Shown one piece after another: positions 1 to 5,212 of a stretch of 5,243 nt of DNA. This stretch comes from an uncultured Lachnospira sp. (GTDB taxonomy: Bacteria > Bacillota > Clostridia > Lachnospirales > Lachnospiraceae), in contig CAKRIN010000052.1 in the NCBI GenBank assembly GCA_934343805.1, positions 1 through 5,243 of the forward strand, in the 5' to 3' direction. The notes below the pieces were generated by a model. That model did not search any database, had not been told where the DNA came from, and saw nothing but the letters and a program-made list of their open reading frames with translations. Each line of letters starts with the position of its first letter. Within the stretch, counting starts at the first letter, position 1. A program made the position numbers and the translations under genes.

Positions 1-108
1 TGGGCTAAGGAGACAGCTTATGTATATCCAGGTCCTATCCAGTACTGGGGTCCATCTGAGGTTTGCGACCAGACCACAAAGACTCTCCAGTTGGAGCAGG
101 CTAAGTAA
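1..108 (+). CDS. C-terminal end of a probable diphosphate-fructose-6-phosphate 1-phosphotransferase (PPi-dependent phosphofructokinase), 5' truncated
   Basis: The last 35 codons of a gene run in frame from the window edge to a TAA at 106-108. The visible peptide contains [10 protein letters not shown] followed by a tail with [13 protein letters not shown]. The PGPIQ(Y/F)xGP pattern followed by a short tail resembles the C terminus of PPi-dependent phosphofructokinases of Bacteroidota as I recall them. These cytoplasmic enzymes reversibly convert fructose 6-phosphate and PPi to fructose 1,6-bisphosphate and phosphate. No catalytic residues fall in the visible part, so the assignment rests only on this C-terminal signature. 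A search with the 35-residue tail would settle it. The stop is followed by a structured gap ending in a terminator, so the gene is probably not co-transcribed at full level with the next one. Confidence 0.62.
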   Translation, partial: WAKETAYVYPGPIQYWGPSEVCDQTTKTLQLEQAK

Positions 109-120
109 GAAATATGTTTC
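91..120 (+). promoter_or_regulatory. Weak candidate Bacteroidota promoter inside the end of the PFP gene
   Basis: TTG at 91-93 is separated by 19 nt from TATGTTTC at 113-120. This fits the Bacteroidota arrangement of a TTG at about -33 and TAnnTTTG at about -7, except that the final, usually well-conserved G is a C. If used, transcription would begin near 126 and produce a short RNA covering the hairpins at 150-237. It is listed because the downstream structured element otherwise has no promoter of its own. The match is imperfect. Confidence 0.25.
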
Positions 121-149
121 TGATGATTCAGGAATAAACATTCTTATAT

Positions 150-175
150 AGGTGCTAGATTCTTCTAGCCGACCT
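150..175 (+). other. Stem-loop in the leader upstream of the GH25 gene
   Basis: GCTAGA (154-159) pairs perfectly with TCTAGC (164-169) around a TTCT loop. AGGT (150-153) can pair with ACCT (172-175) if C170-G171 bulge out, giving a 10-bp stem with one bulge. Two nucleotides separate it from the terminator hairpin that begins at 178, so the two form a tandem structured element. Function is unknown: it could be the 5' domain of a small RNA or of an attenuated leader. Confidence 0.5.
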
Positions 176-177
176 TT

Positions 178-237
178 AGGGAGGGGATGTCTTGCCGTAG
201 GCTGTATAGCCATGCATGCACCTCCTCCCTCTTTTTT
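178..237 (+). terminator. Branched intrinsic terminator just upstream of the GH25 start codon
   Basis: AGGGAGGGG (178-186) pairs with CCTCCTCCCT (221-230), with one T bulged. TGT (188-190) and GCA (218-220) extend the stem past a bulged A. Inside lies a second small hairpin, GGCT (200-203) with AGCC (208-211). The outer stem is followed by a T-run at 232-237. It lies in the only gap between the PFP tail and the muramidase and ends 13 nt before the muramidase ATG. It may simply terminate the PFP transcript, end a short RNA, or act as an attenuator of the muramidase gene. Confidence 0.75.
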
Positions 238-250
238 ATATATAATTATC

Positions 251-1165
251 ATGGTAAACAAACAAACTAGCAACAACAACAAACGTGGTGGAGCGAAGAA
301 AACTTCTTCTTCCCCGGTCAGAACCACGGCGAAGCGACCTGCCCGTAGACGTAGGTCCAGACGTTCGTCGGGGCTTTGGAGCCGTTATCCCCGTTGGGCT
401 TGGTGGATTGGCGGAATAGCAGTTGTTGTACTGTATGTTTTTTTGTTTTATCATTTCTTCGTAGGTCCTACCGGTTTTAGATGGCGTGCGCTTTATGGTG
501 ATGAGGTATATCCTGAAGGATATGAAATTCATGGCATAGATATATCTCATTATCAGGGAGATATAGATTGGGAGCAGCTTAAGAATGCAATGATTAAGGG
601 ATGCCCTGTGCGTTTTGTCATCATTAAGAGCACTGAGGGCTCCAGCAGGTTGGATGAGAATTTCCGTTCTAATTTCAATCAGGCTCGCGATTTTGGTTTT
701 ATCCGTGGTGTATATCATTTCTGGAGCAATAAATCTACGGCTCGTGAACAGGCTTATTGTTTCCTGCAGCAAGTGCATCTTACCGATGGAGATTTGCCGC
801 CGGTGCTTGACATCGAGCACAAACCGGATGATAAGAGCGTGGAGGATTTTCAGCGTGATGTACTTACGTGGCTGCATATCGTAGAAGACAGGTATCATGT
901 GAAGCCTATCATCTATACTTATTATAAGTTTAAGGAGCAATACCTGAGTGCGCCGGTTTTTGATGATTATCCTTATTGGATAGCCCACTATTATGTGGAC
1001 AAGGTGCAATACAAGGGCAAATGGAAGTTCTGGCAGCATACGGATGCTGGTAAGTTGCCCGGCATCAAGGGATATGTAGATTTTGATATCTACAATGGAA
1101 GTTATTACGACTTGAAGCAATTGTGCATAGGAAGTAATAACAATGAGAAAATATTTAACGAGTGA
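251..1165 (+). CDS. Membrane-anchored glycoside hydrolase family 25 muramidase (lysozyme-like)
   Basis: The 304-residue protein begins with a highly basic, Ser/Arg/Lys-rich cytoplasmic tail (about 1-50). One hydrophobic segment follows (about 51-71, WWIGGIAVVVLYVFLFYHFF), so it should be a type II signal-anchored protein with its catalytic domain in the periplasm. The GH25 domain spans about 93-290. It opens with HGIDISHYQGDIDW (D97), carries the catalytic LDIE (D187 and E189), and has the late WQHTD (261-265) and VDFDIYNG (276-283) motifs. GH25 enzymes cleave the N-acetylmuramic acid to N-acetylglucosamine beta-1,4 bond of peptidoglycan, and all expected acidic residues are present. The ATG at 251 is preferred over an in-frame GTG at 152, because the extra 33 codons would run through the terminator hairpin. 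There is no clear Shine-Dalgarno site, only AT-rich sequence, which is usual in this phylum. The gene converges on prmA and seems to be a single-gene unit. Confidence 0.92.
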   Translation: MVNKQTSNNNKRGGAKKTSSSPVRTTAKRPARRRRSRRSSGLWSRYPRWAWWIGGIAVVVLYVFLFYHFFVGPTGFRWRALYGDEVYPEGYEIHGIDISHYQGDIDWEQLKNAMIKGCPVRFVIIKSTEGSSRLDENFRSNFNQARDFGFIRGVYHFWSNKSTAREQAYCFLQQVHLTDGDLPPVLDIEHKPDDKSVEDFQRDVLTWLHIVEDRYHVKPIIYTYYKFKEQYLSAPVFDDYPYWIAHYYVDKVQYKGKWKFWQHTDAGKLPGIKGYVDFDIYNGSYYDLKQLCIGSNNNEKIFNE

Positions 1166-1174
1166 CGGAATGTG

Positions 1175-1235
1175 TAAGGTGTAATTCATCATGTACAATG
1201 AAAAATGTACTTTATGAATTACACCTTATATTTTT
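1175..1235 (+). terminator. Long hairpin terminator between the convergent GH25 and prmA genes
   Basis: A perfect 15-bp inverted repeat pairs TAAGGTGTAATTCAT (1175-1189) with its complement at 1214-1228. Inside it GTACA (1193-1197) pairs with TGTAC (1206-1210) around an A-rich loop. A T-run (1231-1235) follows on the plus strand, so it terminates the muramidase transcript. There is no comparable T-run on the minus side, so termination of prmA by the same hairpin is possible but less clear. Confidence 0.85.
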
Positions 1236-1269
1236 ACTGTTGATAGGGTAATCTGAAGCTCTGGCTTTT

Positions 1270-2142
1270 CTATTCCCCAAGTACCAGGCATGCCCAGTTG
1301 TTGTCAACATGACGGTTGGTCTCGTGAAGTCCAAGCTCTGCAGCATTTTCCAGCAAAACAGGAATGTCCTCTTCGTAGAATCCGCTGAGTATCAGAGAGC
1401 CACCAATGTTCATGACGCTGCGGAACAGTTTCATGTCTTCAAGCAGGATGTTGCGGTTGATGTTTGCCATCACTACATCAAATACGCCGCTGACATGGTT
1501 GAGGACGCTGCTGTTTCCGAAGAATACTTCCATATTGTCAACGCCATTGAGGACAGCATTATGTTTGGCATTCTCAACGCTCCATTCGTCGATGTCATAT
1601 CCTACAACATCTTTGGCTCCCAGTTTGGAAGAGGTGAGTCCCAAAATGCCGGTTCCGGTACCGCAATCCAGAATGCGTTTGGTCTTGATAGGCATCTGGA
1701 GCAATTGCGAGATAATCATACGGGTAGTCTCATGATTTCCTGTGCCAAAGGCAAGTTTTGCTTCAATACCTATCTCGATGATGTCCGGACGGTTACTTGT
1801 GTCTGGATAGAGTTCTGGATGCTTGGCATCGTATATAACAACTTGGTCGTCCACAAAAATAGGAGCGAATCCTTGTTCCTCCCATTCCTGATTCCAGTCT
1901 TTGTCCTCGGCATCCTGGATGTCATAGGTGATTTGGGTATCCATGATAGGAAAATCAGAGAGATAGGCATCAAGCGCCTCCTTATCGAAAAGGTCTTTCT
2001 GTACGTATGCCTCCATGCCTGTTTCCGTTTCCTCGAACGATTCAAATCCAGCCTCGGCAGCTCCGTCGGCAAGGAGATCTCGAGCTGCTTCCATCAGGTC
2101 GGGAGCGGTCTCAATATTGAATGATGCTACTAAGTATTTCAT
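1270..2142 (-). CDS. prmA: Ribosomal protein L11 methyltransferase PrmA
   Basis: The 290-residue cytoplasmic protein is close to the usual length for the family (E. coli PrmA is 293). PrmA uses S-adenosylmethionine to trimethylate ribosomal protein L11. The N-terminal substrate-recognition domain (about 1-75) leads into the family linker motif DWNQEWEEQGFAPI (82-95). The Rossmann methyltransferase domain follows. It has AFGTGNHETT (131-140), the SAM-binding glycine loop ILDCGTGTGIL (157-167), the acidic YDID (182-185) that should contact the SAM ribose, and ANINRN (226-231) at the catalytic motif IV position. ILSGF (251-255) is also typical. FGTGNHETT replaces the proteobacterial FGTGTHPTT and is the form I associate with Bacteroidota. 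The start is an ATG with an A-rich upstream stretch and no strong Shine-Dalgarno site. A -7 box lies about 56 nt upstream. It appears to be transcribed alone, convergent with the muramidase and divergent from the 2357 operon. Frame and motifs are intact. Confidence 0.96.
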   Translation of the reverse strand: MKYLVASFNIETAPDLMEAARDLLADGAAEAGFESFEETETGMEAYVQKDLFDKEALDAYLSDFPIMDTQITYDIQDAEDKDWNQEWEEQGFAPIFVDDQVVIYDAKHPELYPDTSNRPDIIEIGIEAKLAFGTGNHETTRMIISQLLQMPIKTKRILDCGTGTGILGLTSSKLGAKDVVGYDIDEWSVENAKHNAVLNGVDNMEVFFGNSSVLNHVSGVFDVVMANINRNILLEDMKLFRSVMNIGGSLILSGFYEEDIPVLLENAAELGLHETNRHVDNNWACLVLGE

Positions 2143-2197
2143 GCCTTTTTTATGTGTATAAATGTTGAAAAACGTTTGAATTCATTTAATTTTTCTG

Positions 2198-2205
2198 CAA
2201 AATTA
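2198..2205 (-). promoter_or_regulatory. Candidate -7 box for prmA
   Basis: On the minus strand TAATTTTG matches the Bacteroidota -7 consensus TAnnTTTG exactly, and it is followed by CA as often seen. Transcription would start near 2191, giving a leader of about 50 nt before the prmA ATG. No TTG was found at the expected -33 distance, so support comes from the -7 box and its position only. Confidence 0.55.
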
Positions 2206-2247
2206 TAAAAAATAGGGGAAATCCTACCATTATTTAGGGTTTTTCTG

Positions 2248-2255
2248 TACTTTTG
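2248..2255 (+). promoter_or_regulatory. Candidate -7 box (distal) for the 2357-4986 operon
   Basis: TACTTTTG is an exact match to TAnnTTTG and is followed by CA. It would give a leader of roughly 95 nt for the gene at 2357. The -33 region at the right spacing has no TTG. A second exact -7 box lies 23 nt downstream, and the two may be alternative starts. Confidence 0.5.
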
Positions 2256-2270
2256 CAGTAAGATATGCAA

Positions 2271-2278
2271 TATTTTTG
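2271..2278 (+). promoter_or_regulatory. Candidate -7 box (proximal) for the 2357-4986 operon
   Basis: TATTTTTG matches TAnnTTTG exactly. It sits within a small inverted repeat, ATGCAA (2265-2270) and TTGCAT (2276-2281), whose right arm overlaps the box; a regulator could bind here, though this may be chance. A start near 2285 would give a leader of about 72 nt. The nearest upstream TTG (2253-2255) is only 15 nt away, shorter than the usual 19-21. Confidence 0.5.
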
Positions 2279-2316
2279 CATTATGATTATTATATTTATA
2301 TAAATAATAACCCAAA

Positions 2317-2352
2317 ATGGAGCAAAAACTCCATATCAAAATAGGAGAATAG
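2317..2352 (+). promoter_or_regulatory. Leader hairpin and 11-codon upstream reading frame before the 2357 gene
   Basis: ATGGAG (2317-2322) pairs perfectly with CTCCAT (2329-2334) around CAAAAA. The same ATG opens an 11-codon frame (MEQKLHIKIGE) that stops with TAG at 2350-2352, 4 nt before the ATG at 2357. AGGAG at 2343-2347 is a good Shine-Dalgarno site for the main gene at 9-nt spacing, uncommonly clear for this phylum. CTCC of the hairpin's right arm (2329-2332) could instead pair with GGAG (2344-2347) and hide the site. Whether the short frame is translated is not known. Confidence 0.4.
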
Positions 2353-2356
2353 TAAA

Positions 2357-3346
2357 ATGAAAAAGATGTATCTTCTAGCAGTCCTCATGGCAGCAACCAT
2401 GCCTTTTACGGCAATGGCACAGGACGATGACCTCTACTTCAATCCAAAGAAAGAGGCCAAGAAGCAAGCTGAGCATCGTGCGCAATTACAGCGTGCTTAT
2501 GCCGAGCAGAAAGCACGTAGAGACAGTATATATGCCTTGTACTGGAGTGGAAGCAACCGAAATGTGGATGAATATAACCGCGGTGGTAGATTCTTGAGTC
2601 ATTATGAGAATGTTGGGAAAGATTCCCTGGGTAATGATATCATCCAGTTTCATGTAGGAAAGGGTGTTGCTCCTGACAGTATCTATGATGATGCTTACTT
2701 TGCTCAGAAATATGCTGACCCGGAAGAAGACTTCAGCCGTACTAGGGAAATGAGCCGTTGGGATGGATATTATGATCCTTGGTTCTATGACTATTACGGC
2801 TATGGTCCTTATTACTGGCGCAGCCGTATGTGGGGATGGCGCAATCCTTGGCGTTATGGATATTATGCCGGCTGGTATGATCCTTGGTTTGATCCTTGGT
2901 ACGATCCATGGTATTATGGCTATGCTGGTTGGTATGGTGGCTGGTACAGCCCATGGTATTATGGCTGGGGTGGATATTATAATCCATGGTATTGGGGTGG
3001 CCCGATGATAGGTCATGTAAGTTATGGCGGATTTGCCGGTAACAAGCGTTATAACAATCCGGGTCGCATCGATGGTTCTAATCATCAGTTTACTGGCATT
3101 GCCGGTAATAATCGCAATACTTATTCGCGCCGTAGTGGTTCTAACCGCAGCTTTGGTCAGCGCCAGAATAACGGTAACTACAACAATAACAACTCTTCCT
3201 GGGGTAGCCGCGGCAATTCAGGCTTTGGTAACAGTGGCGGCAGCTTCGGAGGTGGCAGCTTCAGTGGTGGCGGTCGTTCCGGTGGTGGTAGCTTCGGAGG
3301 CGGTGGCGGTCACTCTGGTGGCGGCAGCTACGGTGGAAGAAGATAA
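2357..3346 (+). CDS. Secreted aromatic- and glycine-rich low-complexity protein, function unknown
   Basis: The 329-residue protein has a typical signal peptide (MKKMYLLAVL onward) with likely cleavage after A21 in TAMA/QDDD. There is no lipobox cysteine. Residues 22-60 form a charged, probably helical stretch rich in Lys, Glu, Ala and Arg. Residues 60-135 are mixed sequence and may be the only ordinary folded part. Residues 136-214 are extraordinarily rich in Trp, Tyr, Pro and Gly, with seven (D/N/S)PW motifs. Residues 230-285 are Asn/Arg/Ser-rich, and the tail from about 286 is almost all Gly, Ser and Phe. I recognise no enzymatic domain. It should be exported to the periplasm or cell surface. 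The next gene, only 32 nt downstream on the same strand, encodes an outer-membrane barrel, so a role at the outer membrane is a reasonable inference. The ATG is supported by AGGAG at 2343-2347 and by the signal peptide. The call as a real secreted protein is firm; the function is open. Confidence 0.85.
   Translation: MKKMYLLAVLMAATMPFTAMAQDDDLYFNPKKEAKKQAEHRAQLQRAYAEQKARRDSIYALYWSGSNRNVDEYNRGGRFLSHYENVGKDSLGNDIIQFHVGKGVAPDSIYDDAYFAQKYADPEEDFSRTREMSRWDGYYDPWFYDYYGYGPYYWRSRMWGWRNPWRYGYYAGWYDPWFDPWYDPWYYGYAGWYGGWYSPWYYGWGGYYNPWYWGGPMIGHVSYGGFAGNKRYNNPGRIDGSNHQFTGIAGNNRNTYSRRSGSNRSFGQRQNNGNYNNNNSSWGSRGNSGFGNSGGSFGGGSFSGGGRSGGGSFGGGGGHSGGGSYGGRR
2762..2998 (+). repeat. Degenerate repeat encoding (D/N/S)PW-Y/G-rich segment
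   Basis: This part of the 2357 gene encodes seven PW motifs: D140-W142, N163-W165, D175-W177, D179-W181, D183-W185, S198-W200 and N209-W211. At DNA level CCATGGTATTATGGCT is found identically at 2906-2921 and 2951-2966, exactly 45 nt apart, and a shortened copy (CCATGGTATT) begins at 2984. All spacings are multiples of three, so the repeats keep the frame. This suggests growth by in-frame duplication. Confidence 0.75.
3215..3337 (+). repeat. Degenerate Gly/Ser-rich coding repeat
   Basis: The 3' end of the 2357 gene encodes tandem GGSF/GGGS/GGGR-like units at residues 287-327. The DNA shows recurring GGTGGC, GGCAGCTTC and AGCTTCGGAGG blocks. The protein product is probably disordered and flexible. 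Such GC-rich short repeats can change length by slippage. Confidence 0.7.
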
Positions 3347-3378
3347 AATGATAACAATAATTAGTATTTGAGAAGATT

Positions 3379-4986
3379 ATGAATAATTTAAAACATATAC
3401 TCTTTGCCAGTATGCTCATGGCTAGCATGACGGCTGCTGCGCAAGAAACTTATCAGGACGCTAAGTTGGCTGCACCCCAGCTTACTGGTACTGCCCGCTA
3501 TGTGGGTATGGGTGGTGCTATGGAAGCTCTGGGTGCCGATATTTCCACTATCAGCAGTAACCCTGCCGGTGTTGGTCTTTTCCGTAGAAGTCAAATGACT
3601 CTTACTGCAGGAGTTATCGCCCAAACAGATGCTGAGAATTATACGGAGTACAATTATTCTAGTATTTCCTTTAATGGTAAAAAGAGTCATCCTACCTTCG
3701 ACCAGGTGGGTATCGTATGGAGTCCGAAAAACAAAGGTACCAATTGGATGAATTTGGCTTTCAATTATCATAAGAGTGCTGATTTTGGACAGATTCTGAA
3801 TGCTGCCGGGGCTTTGAAGGATGTTTCTCTTAACAAGATAACCGCAGCTAAGAATTTCAAGGAGTATGCGGGGTGGACCAGTCAGGACGCCAATCTTGGT
3901 GGATATAAGGATAATTCCGGCAACTATCAGCCAGGTTTGTTTACAGTTCCTACCGATGGTGGTTTGGCTTATGCTGAGGCTAATCAGTATTTGTTTGGTC
4001 AGTATCAGCATGGTTATATCGGTACCTATGATTTCAATATCAGTGGATCGCTTAATAATCAGGTTTGGTTGGGTCTGACTATCGGTCTTCATGATGTTCA
4101 TTATAATAGTAATTCTCTCTATGCCGAAAACTTCGTTGATGGCAATATGATGGATTCATTTGAGCAGCTGAAGATTACCGGTACTGGATTTGATGTGAAG
4201 GCAGGTGTTATCTTCCGTCCTGTCAAGGATTCTCCTTTCCGTATTGGTGCTTATTTCAATAGCCCTATCTTCTATGACCTTACAGTTAGTGGTGATAATG
4301 ATATTCGAATTTGGGGAAACAATGATCCTGCTACCTATGAGGAAAAAGATGGAAGTCAGCAGCCTTGTTATGTCAAGGGTGATAGAGGACAGAGTATAGA
4401 TTATGATTTCCGTCTCAATACACCATGGAAGGTGGGTGCCAGCTTGGGTCATACGGTAAGTAATTATCTGGCTCTTGGTGCAACTTATGAGTATGCATGG
4501 TACGACCACATGGACAACCGTGTGAAGGATGGAGGTTATTATGATGCTTATTGGGGAGACTATTATGAGAGCAGTAGCAGTGATGAGGCTATGAATCACG
4601 ATACCCGATTGAACCTGCAAGGTGTAAGTACCTTGAAGTTGGGTGCAGAGATCAAGCCTGTTGACATGTTGTCTGTCCGATTGGGTTATAATTACGTATC
4701 GCCAATGTATAAGGATAATGCCTTGCGTGATCAGACATTTGATAGCAATGGTGTTTATATAGCTTCTTCTGCCGATTATACCAACTGGAAGGCGATGAAC
4801 CGTTTTACTTTGGGTGTAGGTTTCAATTACCAGAATCTGGCTATAGATGTAGCTTATCAGTATTCTACTCAGAAGGGTGATTTCTATCCATTCGAAAGTT
4901 TCTCAGATATGGGTTGTTCTGTTAAGGCTACTCAGGTAGAGAATAATCGTCATCAATTATTGATGACAGTAGGCTATAAGTTTTAA
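3379..4986 (+). CDS. OmpP1/FadL/TodX-family outer-membrane beta-barrel protein
   Basis: The 535-residue protein starts with a signal peptide (about 1-21, cleavage after AAA in MTAAA/QETY). The family-typical N terminus follows: TARYVGMGGAMEALGADISTI (38-58) and SSNPAGVGLF (59-68). The GMGGA and NPAG elements are characteristic of FadL-like channels, whose N terminus plugs the barrel. The rest alternates amphipathic strands with polar loops, for example TPWKVGASLGHTVSNYLALG at about 348-367. It ends in LLMTVGYKF, with the C-terminal Phe expected for barrels recognised by the BAM machinery. FadL-family proteins move hydrophobic compounds such as long-chain fatty acids across the outer membrane by diffusion. 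Bacteroidota paralogues are often named hemin receptor or outer membrane protein transport protein, and their substrates are mostly unknown. The length fits these longer forms. It lies 32 nt after the secreted aromatic-rich gene and is almost certainly co-transcribed with it. The substrate is not predictable here. Confidence 0.88.
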   Translation: MNNLKHILFASMLMASMTAAAQETYQDAKLAAPQLTGTARYVGMGGAMEALGADISTISSNPAGVGLFRRSQMTLTAGVIAQTDAENYTEYNYSSISFNGKKSHPTFDQVGIVWSPKNKGTNWMNLAFNYHKSADFGQILNAAGALKDVSLNKITAAKNFKEYAGWTSQDANLGGYKDNSGNYQPGLFTVPTDGGLAYAEANQYLFGQYQHGYIGTYDFNISGSLNNQVWLGLTIGLHDVHYNSNSLYAENFVDGNMMDSFEQLKITGTGFDVKAGVIFRPVKDSPFRIGAYFNSPIFYDLTVSGDNDIRIWGNNDPATYEEKDGSQQPCYVKGDRGQSIDYDFRLNTPWKVGASLGHTVSNYLALGATYEYAWYDHMDNRVKDGGYYDAYWGDYYESSSSDEAMNHDTRLNLQGVSTLKLGAEIKPVDMLSVRLGYNYVSPMYKDNALRDQTFDSNGVYIASSADYTNWKAMNRFTLGVGFNYQNLAIDVAYQYSTQKGDFYPFESFSDMGCSVKATQVENNRHQLLMTVGYKF

Positions 4987-4992
4987 ATAATG

Positions 4993-5012
4993 TAAAATAT
5001 AGAGATATTTTA
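4993..5012 (+). terminator. Weak AT-only hairpin after the FadL-like gene
   Basis: TAAAATAT (4993-5000) pairs perfectly with ATATTTTA (5005-5012) around AGAG, 6 nt after the stop codon. The stem has no G-C pairs and no real T-run after it, so termination would be weak, and read-through into the following region is possible. Confidence 0.3.
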
Positions 5013-5041
5013 GACAAACCGATAAAAAATAGTATAATTTA

Positions 5042-5073
5042 TTTGGTTGTTTCAGATATTTGTTCTATCTTTG
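5042..5073 (+). promoter_or_regulatory. Strong Bacteroidota-type promoter
   Basis: TTTG at 5042-5045 is followed after 20 nt by TATCTTTG at 5066-5073, with CA next. Both the -33 and -7 elements match the phylum consensus (TTTG, about 19-21 nt, TAnnTTTG). It is the best promoter in the window. Transcription should begin near 5079-5080, 93 nt after the end of the FadL-like gene. Confidence 0.75.
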
Positions 5074-5164
5074 CATTGTGATTAGGATAAGAGGCGGTTC
5101 TTATCCAGTGTTTAAATTACAAAAGACTTTTGAGGTCTCTCTATGTAGAGGTTCTCATAAGAAA

Positions 5165-5212
5165 ATGATATTAGTTTTTTTAGTGGTTAATTTAGTTTTA
5201 GTAAGTATGTGA
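5165..5212 (+). CDS. Putative 15-residue Ile/Leu/Val-rich leader peptide
   Basis: ATG at 5165 opens a frame encoding MILVFLVVNLVLVSM and stopping at TGA 5210-5212. Ten of 15 residues are Ile, Leu or Val (one Ile, four Leu, five Val). The four Leu-Val pairs come from TTAGT repeats at 5171, 5180, 5192 and 5198, all in the same codon phase. The start follows AAGAAA, an A-rich context typical of Bacteroidota. The last base of the stop codon is the first base of the terminator stem. Such peptides are known from ilv/leu attenuation leaders in Proteobacteria, where stalling at Leu/Val/Ile codons controls termination. At 15 residues it is short for a membrane span. Translation is unproven, and a T-rich linker could give this pattern by chance. 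Confidence 0.35.
   Translation: MILVFLVVNLVLVSM

Noticed and set aside
152..250. In-frame N-terminal extension of the muramidase from a GTG at 152
   Set aside because: The extra 33 codons run through the stem-loop and terminator hairpin and add no recognisable protein sequence. The ATG at 251 begins a sensible basic tail and membrane anchor.
187..264. 26-residue frame starting with ATG at 187 inside the terminator upstream of GH25
   Set aside because: It lies within the terminator stem and T-run and runs out of frame into the muramidase start. No start context supports translation.
236..1198. Long minus-strand open frame opposite the muramidase
   Set aside because: It is a shadow of the GH25 gene, with no recognisable motifs. 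The plus-strand protein has all the catalytic motifs.
1309..2124. 271-codon plus-strand open frame opposite prmA
   Set aside because: It is fully antisense to a clear PrmA and shows no family motif. It results from codon bias of the true gene.
2139..2339. 66-codon minus-strand frame across the divergent promoter region
   Set aside because: It overlaps the prmA start and all three candidate promoter boxes, and has AT-driven composition (Asn, Ile, Tyr, Lys) with no motif.
2762..2998. Possible CRISPR-like or satellite repeat from recurring CCATGGTATT
   Set aside because: Copies are unevenly spaced, always in multiples of three, and lie within a coding frame. There are no spacers of constant length, so this is a protein-coding repeat.
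2486..3085. Minus-strand frames opposite the aromatic-rich gene
   Set aside because: Repeat codons for Trp, Tyr and Gly give few stops on the opposite strand. The translated products are Ile/Thr- or His-rich low complexity without signals.
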